A stretch of DNA of 64,000 nt, taken from NCBI GenBank assembly GCA_007258455.2, contig VDFB02195888.1:1-64000 (forward strand). Reading direction: 5' to 3'. The stretch comes from Sequoia sempervirens (Eukaryota > Streptophyta > Pinopsida > Cupressales > Cupressaceae). Shown here piece by piece: positions 53,708 to 64,000 of the stretch. The number at the start of each line of letters is the position of its first letter. The first letter of the stretch is position 1. Made by a program: the position numbers and the translations under genes. The notes under the pieces were generated by a model, which was not told where the DNA came from, ran no database searches, and saw only the letters and a list, made by a program, of their open reading frames with translations.

Positions 53708-56352
53708 TGTTGGCGTAACAATTAACACCTCTAGAGTGCAAGTTGGTACAGACAGCTATACACAATATTTGATGAGTGCTCTTCAAATTAGGAGGGGAAG
53801 CTCCCTCGTTGTGAAGACAAAAATGCTTGAAAAGTAAAACTAATCTATTTCTTGTCTTTTTGTCTTAGTTGTAAGAGGCACAAGGTTTGCAATAAACTTC
53901 TAACGTTGCAGCTAAGTATTTTTTGGTTTTGCAGGACCTAACTACAACCCAAAACTAAGTAACTTAAACTATCCAATCCCCTCAAGCTATCAAAGCACAA
54001 GGAAACGGAGCAGGAATGATTATTACACGATAAACCGGGTACAGACTCACAACGTGAAGGCAAGGTGGCACAACTATCTGCTTTTTTGAATAGGTTTATT
54101 ACCACACATCACACGATAAACCAAGTACGAATTCTCAACTTGAAGGCAAGGTGGGCACAACTATTTTCTCAATCTAAATAGGTTTATTGAATACAAAACA
54201 TAAAGGATAGCCAACTAGGACAGTAAATTGCATAGACGAAACACGCATACAATTTACGATCAAACTAGCCACTATATCTAACTAAGGCAAGCATTCACCA
54301 TAATAATTGCATGAAACCCGAGTGGCATAACAATTCATTATCACAATAAATACTCATGAACAGATATAGAATAAGCAATATTACAGGCAAGGTGGGCACA
54401 ACATATATTACTCTCTCGCGTAAAAGTTATGTACAAATGAGCAAAAGCTCTTATTTATAGATATCAAAGGTATAGGGAACACTAAAATCACCTTGAGTCA
54501 ACTACAGTCTCGCAATGCATGCAAAATTTATTGCTAAACCCTAATAAAGCAAACTATACAGTTAACTGGAAAGCTACCATCAGTTAACCAGTACAATTAC
54601 TCTAAATGGACAATGTGCAAGCATGCACGTCCTTATTGAAAGCAAGTTAACTAGAATACTACCATCAGTTAACGAAAACCCTAAAAGACAACTCCAAGTG
54701 AACATAGATAATCCCAACATAGACATGCATGAGATGTGACAGCGAGTTAACTTGAAAAAGTAATGCCAAGTTTAACTCTTGTGTTTAATGTCTATCCTAA
54801 GAGGTGGGAACTGAAGTCTACTGGCCGTGATCTCGAGCAACCAATCCCTCAACGAGGTTGTTAACTGCATCACTGTCTGGAGCACTGATACTCTGTCGAA
54901 GTATGTTGTGTCTGTGCAGCATGTCCTCACCAGTTGTGATCTGACACTGAAGTTCACCTCTACTCCTGGTCGCTTCATCGAACAACGCTGACATGACTAT
55001 AAGTTGATTAATCTTACAACCAACAGTCTCCCCACTAAAAACACTATGAATGAGTGCCTGGAGCTCTGACTGGACATCAGCAAGCTGAACATACGCACCA
55101 CCCTCAATCTGATATTGGCACGGTATGCAGGACACAAGAGTTCTCGCATACCGGAGTGCACTAGTGATGTGCACTCTACTCTCAGCCAACTCTAATGCCA
55201 TCGTTTCTCCTATCTTCGCCTTGAAAACCAACTGTGTCTTCCAAGAGTAGATAGCTTCTTTATCTTCTGCATCTGTGACTAATTCATATGCCACACTTAG
55301 GTCAGCAATCATAATCTCATCTCGTGGTCCGTCAATCGCCATGTCTCGCTCCTCATCTTGGAGACGTAGACGAAGTTCATGTGCATTGTACCATAACTGG
55401 TATAACTCTAAAAACACAGAGCGGCCTCTAGTAACGAACTCCTCCTCCCACTCCTCCAAACGCTTGTCGTATGCAACAAGGTGATTAAGCTGACCCTGTT
55501 CTACTGGTGGCTCTAGCATCGGCGGGAGTGTAGCGGAGACATCTGACCTGTGTACAAGGCTAGAAATGTACTAACGAAGCTGCTTGATTTCAGCCTTGAG
55601 GGTTGCTTTGTCTTCTTCGTCTTTGATTATCCTATCCCTTGCGTTGTCTGTAGCAACCTATAGGAGTACAACCGGTGTCTAGCGGGTGCTTCGACCAAGG
55701 TTGACTGTAATCACCTCGAAGTCCTAAACTTCAATCTCATCCTGGCTCTTCCCCTCTAGAGGTATGGCGATCTCTACGACGATCTCCATATCAGCATTCC
55801 TCTGCACATGGACCTTTTTCTTGATCCTCTTGTCTGGCGCATCCTGGTAATCATGATCAAAATCTGAATGATCAAGGACATAAGATTGTTGCCTCCTCTT
55901 CCTTCCCAGTTGAGCCTCAATCCAAGACTGGTCTTGGCTAATGCCACTGGAAGGATTTGTACTAGCAATGGGAGGTTCTGAGGAGAGTGAATATGTAGAG
56001 GAACTGCTGCGAGGTGGCGAGTCTAAGTCCAATTCAATCACGGTCAGATTGAATTCTAAATATCAATCGTTCTATCTCTAATTCTCGAGCCGACTTTCAG
56101 GATGGCTCTTGACCTCTCCCTTGCAGTATAGATATAACTTGGCGTGCCAGTTGGCCCATCCCAGCAATGGTTGTGTATCAGCACGCTCTACGAAAAACTA
56201 AGGTATCTCCCTCATCATCTGATAAGCCTCCCACATCTTCTGCCAAGAAGACAGAAATCTGCGGGAGAGAGAAACGGCCATAGCTGCGTCTACGCACCTC
56301 AAAGTCATCGTCACAATTCGCCCAATAATCCTCCATTGTAGGCTTATGGTAT
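53708..56352 (-). mobile_element. Giant LTR-like unit, copy 3 (3' part, minus strand)
   Basis: The minus-strand end reads ...CGCCAACA at 53708, similar to the CATCAACA end of copies 1 and 2, and TATAAATA lies at 54452-54459 (minus). Upstream of it on the same strand is an ORF related to the LTR-encoded ORF. Copy 2 inserted into this ORF, which resumes at 63901-64000. The unit's U3 start lies beyond the window. The 53708 end is inferred from the terminal bases only. Confidence 0.55.
54818..56352 (-). pseudogene. LTR-encoded ORF, copy 3 (diverged, split)
   Basis: Minus-strand frames carry the hallmarks of the family: MEDYWANCDDDFEVRRR (matching VEDFWANAEDEAEIRRR of copy 2), then a Ser-rich linker, a basic DKRIKKKV patch, VVEIAIP and ITVNLG (matching AVP and ITTVELG), and a long helical C end (YDKRLEEWEEEF, RLRLQDEERD). 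The C-terminal third differs strongly from copies 1 and 2, so this is another subfamily. Stops and shifts are present. The last open frame (55519 to 54818) is 233 codons. Confidence 0.65.
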
Positions 56353-56786
56353 TGTTGTGACCTTTTCACACATCACCCCATTCAAAATGCGGACCCCCTA
56401 ATTTTTGCTCCATTCAGGTCTTTTGGCTTGGGTTTTTGGTTTGTCTCTCTCTGTTGGCTCTTTCTTTCTAATGATGTACTTACCATTTGACCTAGATTCG
56501 AATTTTGGCCAAGTCTGGAGGGCTTTCTGATGAATTAGGGTTTGCAATCATCAGACAACTTTGAGGTCAAATTGAGTTGGCTAATCGAATTCTGAGCTTA
56601 GCACTGCTATTAGGATGCTTCAAGCAGGCTCCCACTAAATTTTCACTAAATTCTGACAACTTGCTATTTTTGGTAAGTGCCAATTTGGGGCCTATTTTCT
56701 TGAGATTTTCAAATTCTGACGATTGCACTGCACTTAGAACACTATGAGCTGCCTGCTTGCAAAATTTGACCTGAAACAGACAACTT

Positions 56787-57721
56787 ACTATTTTTAGCAG
56801 TTCTGCCTTCGAGGGTCATTTTTAGGGTTTGCATGCAAGATTTCTCAGTGCATGTTTGCATAATCTTTTTGGGTTTTCCGAGAGCTTCGCAACGAGGTAA
56901 CATGCAAACAGAGTTGATCACTTTTTCGGGACTTGCTATTTTTAGCCAGTACTCGCATGTTGATCATTTTTCTAGGTTTTTCTGGGTTTGAGATCTCAGC
57001 GATTAATGCAAAGCTCATCACAGCGGTGATTGGTCACTTTTAGTACCCTATTTTGTGAATCACTCCGGTTTGTAACGCTAGAATCTCATCGACAACATGC
57101 AACGAGGAGCTGAGGTCAAGCGGGCCGGAGACCATTTGAACAACATGCAAGTGGATAGGGTTTCGGCCGAGGACCCAAAATGAGGGTCAAACACGAATTT
57201 CAAAAACGAAGTATCCCACATCACGATCAGTATCTTCAAGGAACACATTGTAGTAAAATTTGAAAGCGATCTAAGCACCTATTATAGTAAAACATTCTCA
57301 AACAGGGCTATAAATAGCGGAGTCAACATGAGACACCGATTAACGGTCAAGCAAGTGATGAGGACCCCATGTGTGAATTTCGGATCAAGCAGATTCTGAA
57401 GTTCAAAAATCAAGCACTTACTATTTTTAGCAGATCCATACAGAGGAATTAGGGTTTCCTAAAAAGTAGGTCGAAGCACGAGGGTTACACAGAAGCAACA
57501 TCCAGTCACGATCAACATCCTTCAGGTAATCCACTCACAAAGTTTGAGCTCATTCTGAACAGTTACTATTTTGAGTAAGTTGCTATAAATAGCAAGTACA
57601 AGCAGGCATCAAGCACCAACAGCTTAGTCACGTCACGAGGTTTGAGGCAAAGCAAAAATCACGCCCTCAAGAGCTAGAAATCAGCTTAAAACACGAAGAA
57701 TGTGAAACTTTCTAAAAATAG
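56787..57721 (+). promoter_or_regulatory. Cluster of MEF2-type CArG boxes in U3 of copy 2
   Basis: CTATTTTTAG-type boxes at 56787, 56936, 57308, 57421, 57583 and 57712 (some as the complement or CTATAAATAG). The box at 56936 is preceded by GGGTTTTCCGAGAGCTTCGC and an ACATGCAAACAGAG block, as in copy 1 and in the solo LTR at 40919-43010. Confidence 0.55.
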
Positions 57722-57895
57722 CAGGTTAGGGCAAGTTGAGGGCATCATGAACAATTCGCCCTAAGTCAGACAAAAAGCTGGAAAATACATCTAAGTTTGA
57801 TAAAATGAAAGCTTGACACCCTTAAATCCACCCTAGAAGCTTGAAGAGCCATGAAAATTTCACTAAGTCTGGGAAATTTGAAGTCCAACATGCCA

Positions 57896-59344
57896 AATGC
57901 GCCTTAGCTTGAGAGGCTGAATTGAAAATTTGTCTAAGTCGTCAAAACTAGAAGCTACCCATGTCAAATGCGCCCTGGCAAGCTTGAAGTGAGGTAAAAA
58001 TCTCTAAGTATGAGAAAACTGGAAGCTCCAACCATCATATGCGCCCTAGCAAGGAAGGAGGGTAAAATTTTACTAAGTGTTGTAAATTTGAAGTAGGCCT
58101 AGCCAAATGTGCCTAGACTTGCATGGAGAACTTTGAAAAATGTCTAAGTCCTTGAAACTTGAACCACACCTTCCTATATGCGCCCTTGGAAGGAGATAGC
58201 ATGAGAAATTTAGTTAAGTCCTTGAAATTTGAAGCTTGACCCTCTATATGCGCCTAAGCTGAAGATTGATGGGAAATCCACTAAGTATTGCAAATTGGAA
58301 GCTCAGGGTCTTATATGCGCCTTAGCTTGAGGGAGGAAGCCTTGAAATTTTCTAAGGCATTGAAATTGAAAGCTTGAAGGGTCATATGCGCCCCAGAAGA
58401 AGAGAAGGCCTTGAAAGTTTCTAAGGCATTTAAACTTGAAGTAGACACCTCTATATGCGCCTTGACTAGTAGGAGGAATTGGAAAATATTCTAAGTGTTG
58501 TAAATTTGAAGCTTGACCCCCTATATGCGCCCAAGGAGAGGAGGAGGTGATTGAAAGTTGACTAAGTTTTGAAGATTGAAAGAAGGGACCTCCATATGTG
58601 CCAAAGGAAAGGAGATGGCATGGGAAATTTTTCTAAATACATGAAACTTGAAGCAGCTACCATCATATGCGCCTAAAGTAAGAGGAAGTCAATGAAAATT
58701 TCTAAGGCATAAAAACTAAAAGCTTATTATCCTAAATGCGCCCTTGATTTAGAGAAGAAATTTGAAATCTTCTAAGCATTGAAAGCTAGAGCTGAGAGAG
58801 TTAGAAAATTTTCTAAGGCATTTAAAATTTGAAGGAAGCACCCCTATATGCACCTAAGAGAAGAGAGGGGAGTGAAAATTTAGTTAAGTGTTGAAAATTG
58901 GAAGCATCAACACCTAAATGTGCCCAAGGACATGGGAATGCATGGAAAAATTTCTGAGGCAGACAAATTGGAAGCTCACCCATAGAAATGTGCCTTCACT
59001 TGGAGAGGAAGTGTGAAATTCTTCTAAGTGTGTAAACTCAACGTATGAGGGCTTGAATGCACCCTTGAGGAAGGAGATGATTGGAAATTTTTCATAAGGT
59101 ATTTAAACTAGAAGTACATCCCCTTTGATGCGCCTTAGCTAAGAGGAGTGGCTTGTGATTTGACTAATTGTTGGAAACTAAAAGCTACACCCTCGATATG
59201 CGCCCAGCTTGGAGAGGAGTCAGGAAATTTCACTAAGTGCTTTGAAATGGAAGCTAGCCTAGCTAAATCCGCCTTTGAGGAGATAAATGATTGGAGACTT
59301 AGCTAAGACATGAAAATTGAAAGCTCAATACTCCAAATGCGCCT
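57896..59344 (+). repeat. ATGCGCC minisatellite in U3 of copy 2
   Basis: About 21 units of ~66-72 bp, each opening (T)ATGCGCC or a one-base variant (clear at 57896, 57966, 58038, 58177, 58246, 58313, 58383, 58452, 58524, 58666, 58735, 59128, 59198, 59336), followed by an AAGGAG-like purine block, GAAA(A)TTT(C)TCTAAG(T/G) and TTGAAGCT. The last unit ends directly at the ORF start codon (59357). Confidence 0.88.
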
Positions 59345-59356
59345 GGCTTGAACAAG

Positions 59357-62300
59357 ATGGCTGAGGTTCGAAGGGGAGATGCTGCTGGAACAAGCAAAGC
59401 TGCAGGCAGAGCTGGGAATACTGAACCAAGCAAAGAGAATGCCTCTAGGCAGGCAATCATCAAGCAACTGAAGAAGTCATTCCTTCCTGAATCTAAGTTT
59501 ATGCCAAAGCTGGAAGGTTTGACTGATACCAACCTAGGTTCATTCAACCTCGAGGCATTCAAAAGGAGACTATACGGGCAGGGTGGTCATCCTCCATCAG
59601 TGACATCACACAACATCATGAGGAGTGGATTGTATGCAACTGCTGGTTTTCCACCAGCAATTCGATGTCCTAAGTTGATAATGGAATGTGCAAACTATTA
59701 CAGGCCAGACCACTGAACAATTGTTTCTTCAAAAGGCAAGTTGCTGGCCAACTTCACACTTGAGGCTATTGGAGAGGCATTTGGGATTCCAGCTATGGAG
59801 AGAATGTTGTACAAGTCTAAAGAATGGCCTGATAAAATGTACGCCTCATCTTTCGATAGGTGTGCAAAGAGAATTAACACATCATAGATGAGGAAGCCAA
59901 AGCCTCCTGGCGCCAAGTTGCCAAAGCAGATTATCTCAAAGGAGTTGAAACAAGAGTATTGTGATTTAATCATGATGCTCAGCCGGGTGATTGGTAGCCC
60001 ACAGGCGTACGCTTTTGAGCCTTGGATGTTTTTCTACATCAGTGTGGTGTTGGAAGGGAAAGAGTATGTAGATTGGGCAAGAATGATCAGCGACAACATA
60101 GATGAGCAATTCAGAAGTTTGAGGAAAATGAAGACGTTTTATATGAGCTCATACGTCGTCTATATGCTAGCTCGGATGACGAAGTATAAAGGATTGACAT
60201 ACCAGGAGCCGATTGGATGTGGTTTCGGTCAATTTAAAATCCATGAGGCTTGCAAGCAGCTGCATCTGACAAGTACCTCCAGCTTCAAGAGAGTGAATGA
60301 TGCTTTCACTATGCACATCACGAGGACTCTTCAACAAAGAACACAACAAAGAATATCCAAGGATGCACAAAAGTTGATTGAAGAGTATGGGTACTGGTTT
60401 ATCCAGTTCCCGAAGTTCACTTACATAAGGTTGTCGGGGTTCCATTCATATGCCTACAGATTGCCAAGGTACCCCACCGACAGGATGGTAATACTTAAAG
60501 TGTCTAGGCAACTCATGGCCTACCAAGGTACCCCACCGACAGGATGGTAATACTTAAAGTGTCTAGGCAACTCATGGCCTATGACAAAATCATAAGGAAA
60601 AAGAAGAAAGGAGGATTGCACTTCCCTATTGTTATGGGAAATTCACTTGAGGAGTGCCCTTCTTTGCAGGCAGCCAAGGAAGCAGAGGAGGAGTTGCAAT
60701 TCTATCACCTCACTCTACATACCAGCCGACAGGATTTTGATCCTCAAAGGAAGATTGGGGTGGTACAGGGTGAAGAATATCGGCACAAGGCCCACGTTGA
60801 AGATTTTTGGGCAAATGCGGAAGATGAAGCTGAGATTAGAAGGAGGATGTTCTCCAGATTACCTCTGAAATTGATCAGATAATGCGAGGTTGTCCAAGTT
60901 CCAAACCAGGTGGATGAGGATGCCAGTATTATTCACCCGGATTATGAGTCAATAAAGGACACGCCAATTCCACCACCTGATTGGGCGGAACCGGAGATCA
61001 CGAACTTGGACACTTTGTTTATGCCTGTCTTAACATTCACAAGGAGCTGGGTGGATGGACATGTTCACAGGCTTAAAAGAAAATCAATTGCCCTCACATA
61101 CAACCTCATGGGCGATCAAAGGCCACCAATATCAATAAAAACGAAACAAACCGCCCAAGCTACAGAGCCACAAGAGGAGGAACCAGTTCAACCTGAGCCT
61201 CAGAGGACGGAGGAAGCATCACCTACACAGTTGTTGGCTCACTCTTCTAGCATCCAAGAAGTCTCAATCTTTGCAAATCAAAGGCTTAGAGTGAATGAAG
61301 AGCAAGAAATGGAAGAAGTCAACCAGCCATTGCCTAGAGAGCCCGCTAGTCAAAGCGCTAATGCTCCTAGGAGTGCTAACTAGCCAGACGAAGATGAGGA
61401 AGCAGAAACAGACACTCGCTTGGATCGTGCAATCGAGGCAGCCTTTGAAGATGAGGACACTACAGAGCCTGAGGTTCGGGGTCTTGAGGAGGATAGTCAG
61501 CACATGGAAATGGATGAGCCTCAACCGAATGTTGTTGAAGAGGAATTTCACGAAGTAGAAGCAACGGAAGAGCAGCCACTTGTCGTTTGTAGCGCTCAAC
61601 AAAATGAGCCAAGTTGGCTCACAAGTGCAATAAGAAGAGATTAGGAGGACGACACCGACCCAACAATAGAGATGGAAGAGCTCCTTAATAGAATAAGCGG
61701 GTCACCTAAGAGGAAGAGAGCCAGAAAGTACTCCCGGATGGAGACAGACGAGTCCGGTTCTCGCACTCTTCATGTTGCGGTTCCCAGGGAAGAATGTGAT
61801 CTAGATGAAGCAATGCCTGAAAACTACACGATCACTACAGTTGAATTGGGGTGCCCTACTAGAGCACAAGTAATTGAGGAAGCTGAAAACTCCTTCTAGG
61901 CCTTAAAAGATAGACTACTTAGAAAGGAAGAAAAGTACAAGAGGCTAAAAAGGGAGCATAAGGCGTTAGTTGGGTATGTGCAACATCTAACACGTCCATG
62001 TGCTCAGCAGAACCCAACGGTAGAACTTCCAGCTGAGCTTCCACGGGAATCAATTAGCGGGCTCGAGGAGATGAGGAAGGCAATTCAGGAAGGAGACAAG
62101 TGGATTTGCGGTGTTTGTACTGAAGCCGAAAGATTCATTGAGGATCTTGTCTCCTCTTTCCAGTATGCTTTCAACATCCTCTCCCGTATGGAGAACATTG
62201 AACAGGCCAGGAGCAATACTCATATTTTTCAAGACAAGACCATTCCACGCTTGGCTACTTTGATGCGTATGCCAATGCAGACTTTGATTGAACGAGGGGT

Positions 62301-62793
62301 GATTCAGGCTGGACATCGATATGATTTTTCGGGCTGGTATTCTGTAGCGTTCACCGGTCGAGGTTTCTTTGACACGGCAAGGATAGAGTCGGCCAAGATC
62401 AGGAAGGCCATGGGAAACATCCAAGAGGGCATCTTCAATACGCTGGAGGCATTGTTCACAAAACGATTAACTCACGAAGAGGTGACAATGGATGGATTGA
62501 AGGACAGATTGCAACCATTCTTCTCTCAGATGAGAGTATTTGCTCAGGTGGACTTTGAGAATATCTCCACGTTCTCCGCTATTATTCAGAGCACGCAGGA
62601 ATCCATCGAGGCCTGGAGAAAATCTTGTATCCGGTAGGAGCAAACTATTGCCATCCTCGAATATCAGCTTAATCTTACTCCAGCCATTTCTGAACAGGAA
62701 GTTGATGCAGTGCTGGCCCGGTTTGTTGCTTTTGCGGTCAGAGAGAAGAACAATGGGAATAGGACCCTGGACGAGAATCTTCTAGAAGGGTAG
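59357..62793 (+). pseudogene. LTR-encoded ORF, copy 2 (decayed, ~1,126 codons)
   Basis: Function unknown. Start MAEVRRGD; stop TAG 62791-62793. Conserved order as in copy 1: SFLPESKF, TSHNIMRSGLYA, AIGEAFGIP, KQEYCDLIMMLSR, FEPWMFFYI, MISDN, IHEACKQLHLTST, QFPKFTYIRLSGF, VEDFWANAEDE, PVLTFTRSWVD, acidic linker, KRKRARKYSR, a predicted coiled coil (KDRLLRKEEKYKRLKREHK) and TGRGFFDTARIESAKIRKA. No signal peptide or membrane span. Breaks: stops at 59714, 59885, 60880, 61381, 61642, 61897 and 62635, plus a frameshift from a 59-bp duplication. Otherwise the frame is continuous, so it was a protein gene until recently on an evolutionary scale. Position inside U3 places it at the 3' end of a genomic RNA, like nef or sag of retroviruses (analogy only). 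Confidence 0.75.
60464..60581 (+). repeat. Exact 59-bp tandem duplication inside the copy 2 ORF
   Basis: Units 60464-60522 and 60523-60581 appear identical. Since 59 is not a multiple of three, the duplication shifts the frame. Copy 1 has one unit. Confidence 0.9.
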
Positions 62794-63900
62794 TGGGCAT
62801 TAATTGTCCATAGTGGTCAAAGGAGGAATCTGCCATTTTTGTGCTCATTAATTGCACCACTCCACCTTCTGGCGGTTTTTAGGGCAGAATCTAGTCTAGG
62901 GCTAATGTGGCTAAATCTAAGCCATCCATTGTAATTTAATATGGACTGTCCATTGATATTGGCCAGCTATATAAAGGGGACTCCCCCTCATTTGTACATT
63001 ATTAGATCAGAGAATAGAGCATAGAGAGACAGTTTAGAGTTAGCATAGTTTCATTGCATAGCATAGTTTGAAGGAGAAGGAAAGTTTTCCCTTGAGAACT
63101 TTGTAAGGAATTGTTGTGAAAACTATCATAATAAAAAGAGTTTCATTGATGATGAATTTGTCTTTTGTTATGAGCAGCTAGCAAGATTTCTTCGTCCTTT
63201 TACTTCAAGTAGGACTTAAAGTAGAGCAATTTTCATGCAAATAGTTAGATGTGGATTGTGGTGTTTTGATTAAAGCAACTTCATCTAATCCATACCCTTA
63301 GCAAGCTTCCTAACGGTAAGTTTGCTTTGTGTGGTCAACTGGAATAATTTTCAAACTTAACTTTGATTGCAATTCATGTGTTTGTATGCGTCGTCCTGAT
63401 CGTATTTGCATGTTGAGTTGTAATCTGAATACCTTTCGCTGCTCCCTTGAAGATTGCACCAACTTTGTTGAAGCTGTCCAACGCGAGGCAAGGCAAAGTC
63501 CGGTTGAAGTCTGTTGAAGTCAAGCCCCGCACATCTTGCACTTAGACAAGGACATAAATTTTCTAAACCCTGCACTCAATTTAATTTCCGCACATTTCTG
63601 GTTAGTATAGGAAACACGTACCTCATCGCTAAATCATTCGCATCACAAACGAAAACCCCTTTCATTATTAATCTGCTGTCAGCTGCTAGTTTTTGAACAA
63701 CTGTGTAAGTCCTCCCGTGAAAACAGCATATCACAACGAACCAACTGAGTGTACTCCACTGCATTGAAGGAACCTTGGAGTTGAACGTATGATCTCTCTC
63801 GCAATCTTAGCATACGGAATACTTTGATCAAGAGAGAATGGAGTAGCCGTTGGATACTTTATTTTGTTGTTTGGTGTTGGTCACAAAAATCACATCAACA
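62794..63900 (+). promoter_or_regulatory. TATA box and R/U5-like tail of giant LTR copy 2
   Basis: TATATAAAG at 62968-62976, then GGGGACTCCCCCTCATTTG as in copy 1 (8366 on), AATAAA at 63130-63135, and ~0.75 kb of U5-like sequence ending CATCAACA. A capped RNA would start near 63000, and an R of ~150 nt is plausible. Confidence 0.6.
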
Positions 63901-64000
63901 GGTATAAGCGAATGCCAAGACGCTCTTAATAATGACCCCAAGGATCATAGGTGCGAGTATCAATAAGATACTTGAGTTTGCAATTCTCAAACTCTTGTCC
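63901..64000 (-). pseudogene. LTR-encoded ORF, copy 3, upstream piece
   Basis: The minus-strand frame carries a TRTYDPWGHY segment that matches TSRQDFDPQRK of copy 2 in position. It joins the frame at 56352 across the copy 2 insertion, with GGTAT counted once. One in-frame TAA is present. The gene continues beyond the window. Confidence 0.6.

Larger units (their letters stand above)
56353..63900 (+). mobile_element. Giant LTR-like unit, copy 2, TSD GGTAT (solo LTR)
   Basis: 7,548 bp, TGTTGTGACC to TCACATCAACA, flanked by GGTAT at 56348-56352 and 63901-63905. Removing one GGTAT plus the unit restores continuity of the copy 3 reading frame, which proves the borders. TG/CA ends and a 5-bp duplication mean retroviral-type integration. 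No second copy of the termini exists inside, so it is best read as a solo LTR. Order: box cluster, minisatellite, ORF (59357-62793), TATA (62968-62976), AATAAA (63130-63135), U5. Confidence 0.85.

Noticed and set aside
1011..63900. A single 63-kb element with the giant units as its two LTRs
   Set aside because: Copy 2 has its own GGTAT duplication inside copy 3, the two units are strongly diverged, no primer site follows 9313, and host exons and unrelated elements lie between.
1..64000. tRNA, rRNA and bacterial-type features (Shine-Dalgarno sites, operons, rho-independent terminators)
   Set aside because: No tRNA or rRNA was recognised by eye, and the introns and elements show nuclear plant DNA, so bacterial signals do not apply.

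Overview
This is a stretch of plant nuclear DNA made almost entirely of nested transposable elements around one cluster of host exons. The plant call rests on seven correctly spliced callose synthase (GSL/CalS) exons at 43421-45570 (minus strand), on plant Ty3/gypsy lineages (a chromovirus and an Athila-like element primed by a tRNA-Asp-type site), and on plant-type hAT and LINE relics. Seven small exons with no partner exon seen in the rest of the 64 kb, very long LTRs and many solo LTRs suggest a large-genome seed plant, perhaps a gymnosperm. That last step is inference.

Layout. 1-1010: unassigned, with two similar hairpins. 1011-9313: copy 1 (+) of a giant LTR-like unit (TGTTGTGACC...CATCAACA) that carries a regulatory box cluster, a ~70-bp ATGCGCC minisatellite, a decayed ~1,100-codon ORF, and only then a TATA box and R/U5-like tail. 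9314-11098: unassigned repeats. 11099-18998: gag-less chromovirus relic (+) whose LTRs start TGTAATGTCCCC. 18970-19266: LINE ORF1 scrap (-). 19618-21311 and 21528-23447: two solo LTRs (+), the second holding a hAT-type MITE. 24166-26390: solo LTR (-). 27049-38842: a young, nearly complete Athila-like element (+), TSD ATTGG, LTRs differing by one base and one 3-bp indel, with a second large ORF after pol. 38848-40913: noncoding, two minisatellites. 40919-43010: solo LTR (-), TSD CTCTC. 43421-45570: callose synthase exons (-). 45990-47425: tandem LINE RNase H pseudogenes. 47690-53445: hAT transposase pseudogene (-) split by a decayed relative of the Athila-like element (48038-52739). 53708-56352 plus 63901-64000: copy 3 (-) of the giant unit, split by copy 2. 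56353-63900: copy 2 (+), TSD GGTAT.

How the parts fit. The most unusual system is the giant TGTTGTGACC unit. Copy 2 is cut out exactly by a 5-bp target duplication inside the reading frame of copy 3. It has TG...CA ends and I see no internal terminal repeat, so it behaves as a 7.5-kb solo LTR. The TATA box lies ~0.9 kb from its 3' end, which makes U3 about 6.6 kb and places a ~1,100-aa ORF inside U3. Three diverged copies keep this ORF. The Athila-like element carries its own large non-pol ORF at the corresponding 3' position, but internal to its LTRs. A second unusual feature is a U3 module with repeated CTATTTTTAG boxes (MEF2-type CArG) that is shared, in the same order, between the giant unit and the otherwise different TGTAATGTCCCC LTR family.

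Limits: identities come from reading motifs and repeats by eye. No database search or alignment program was run, and counts are by eye.
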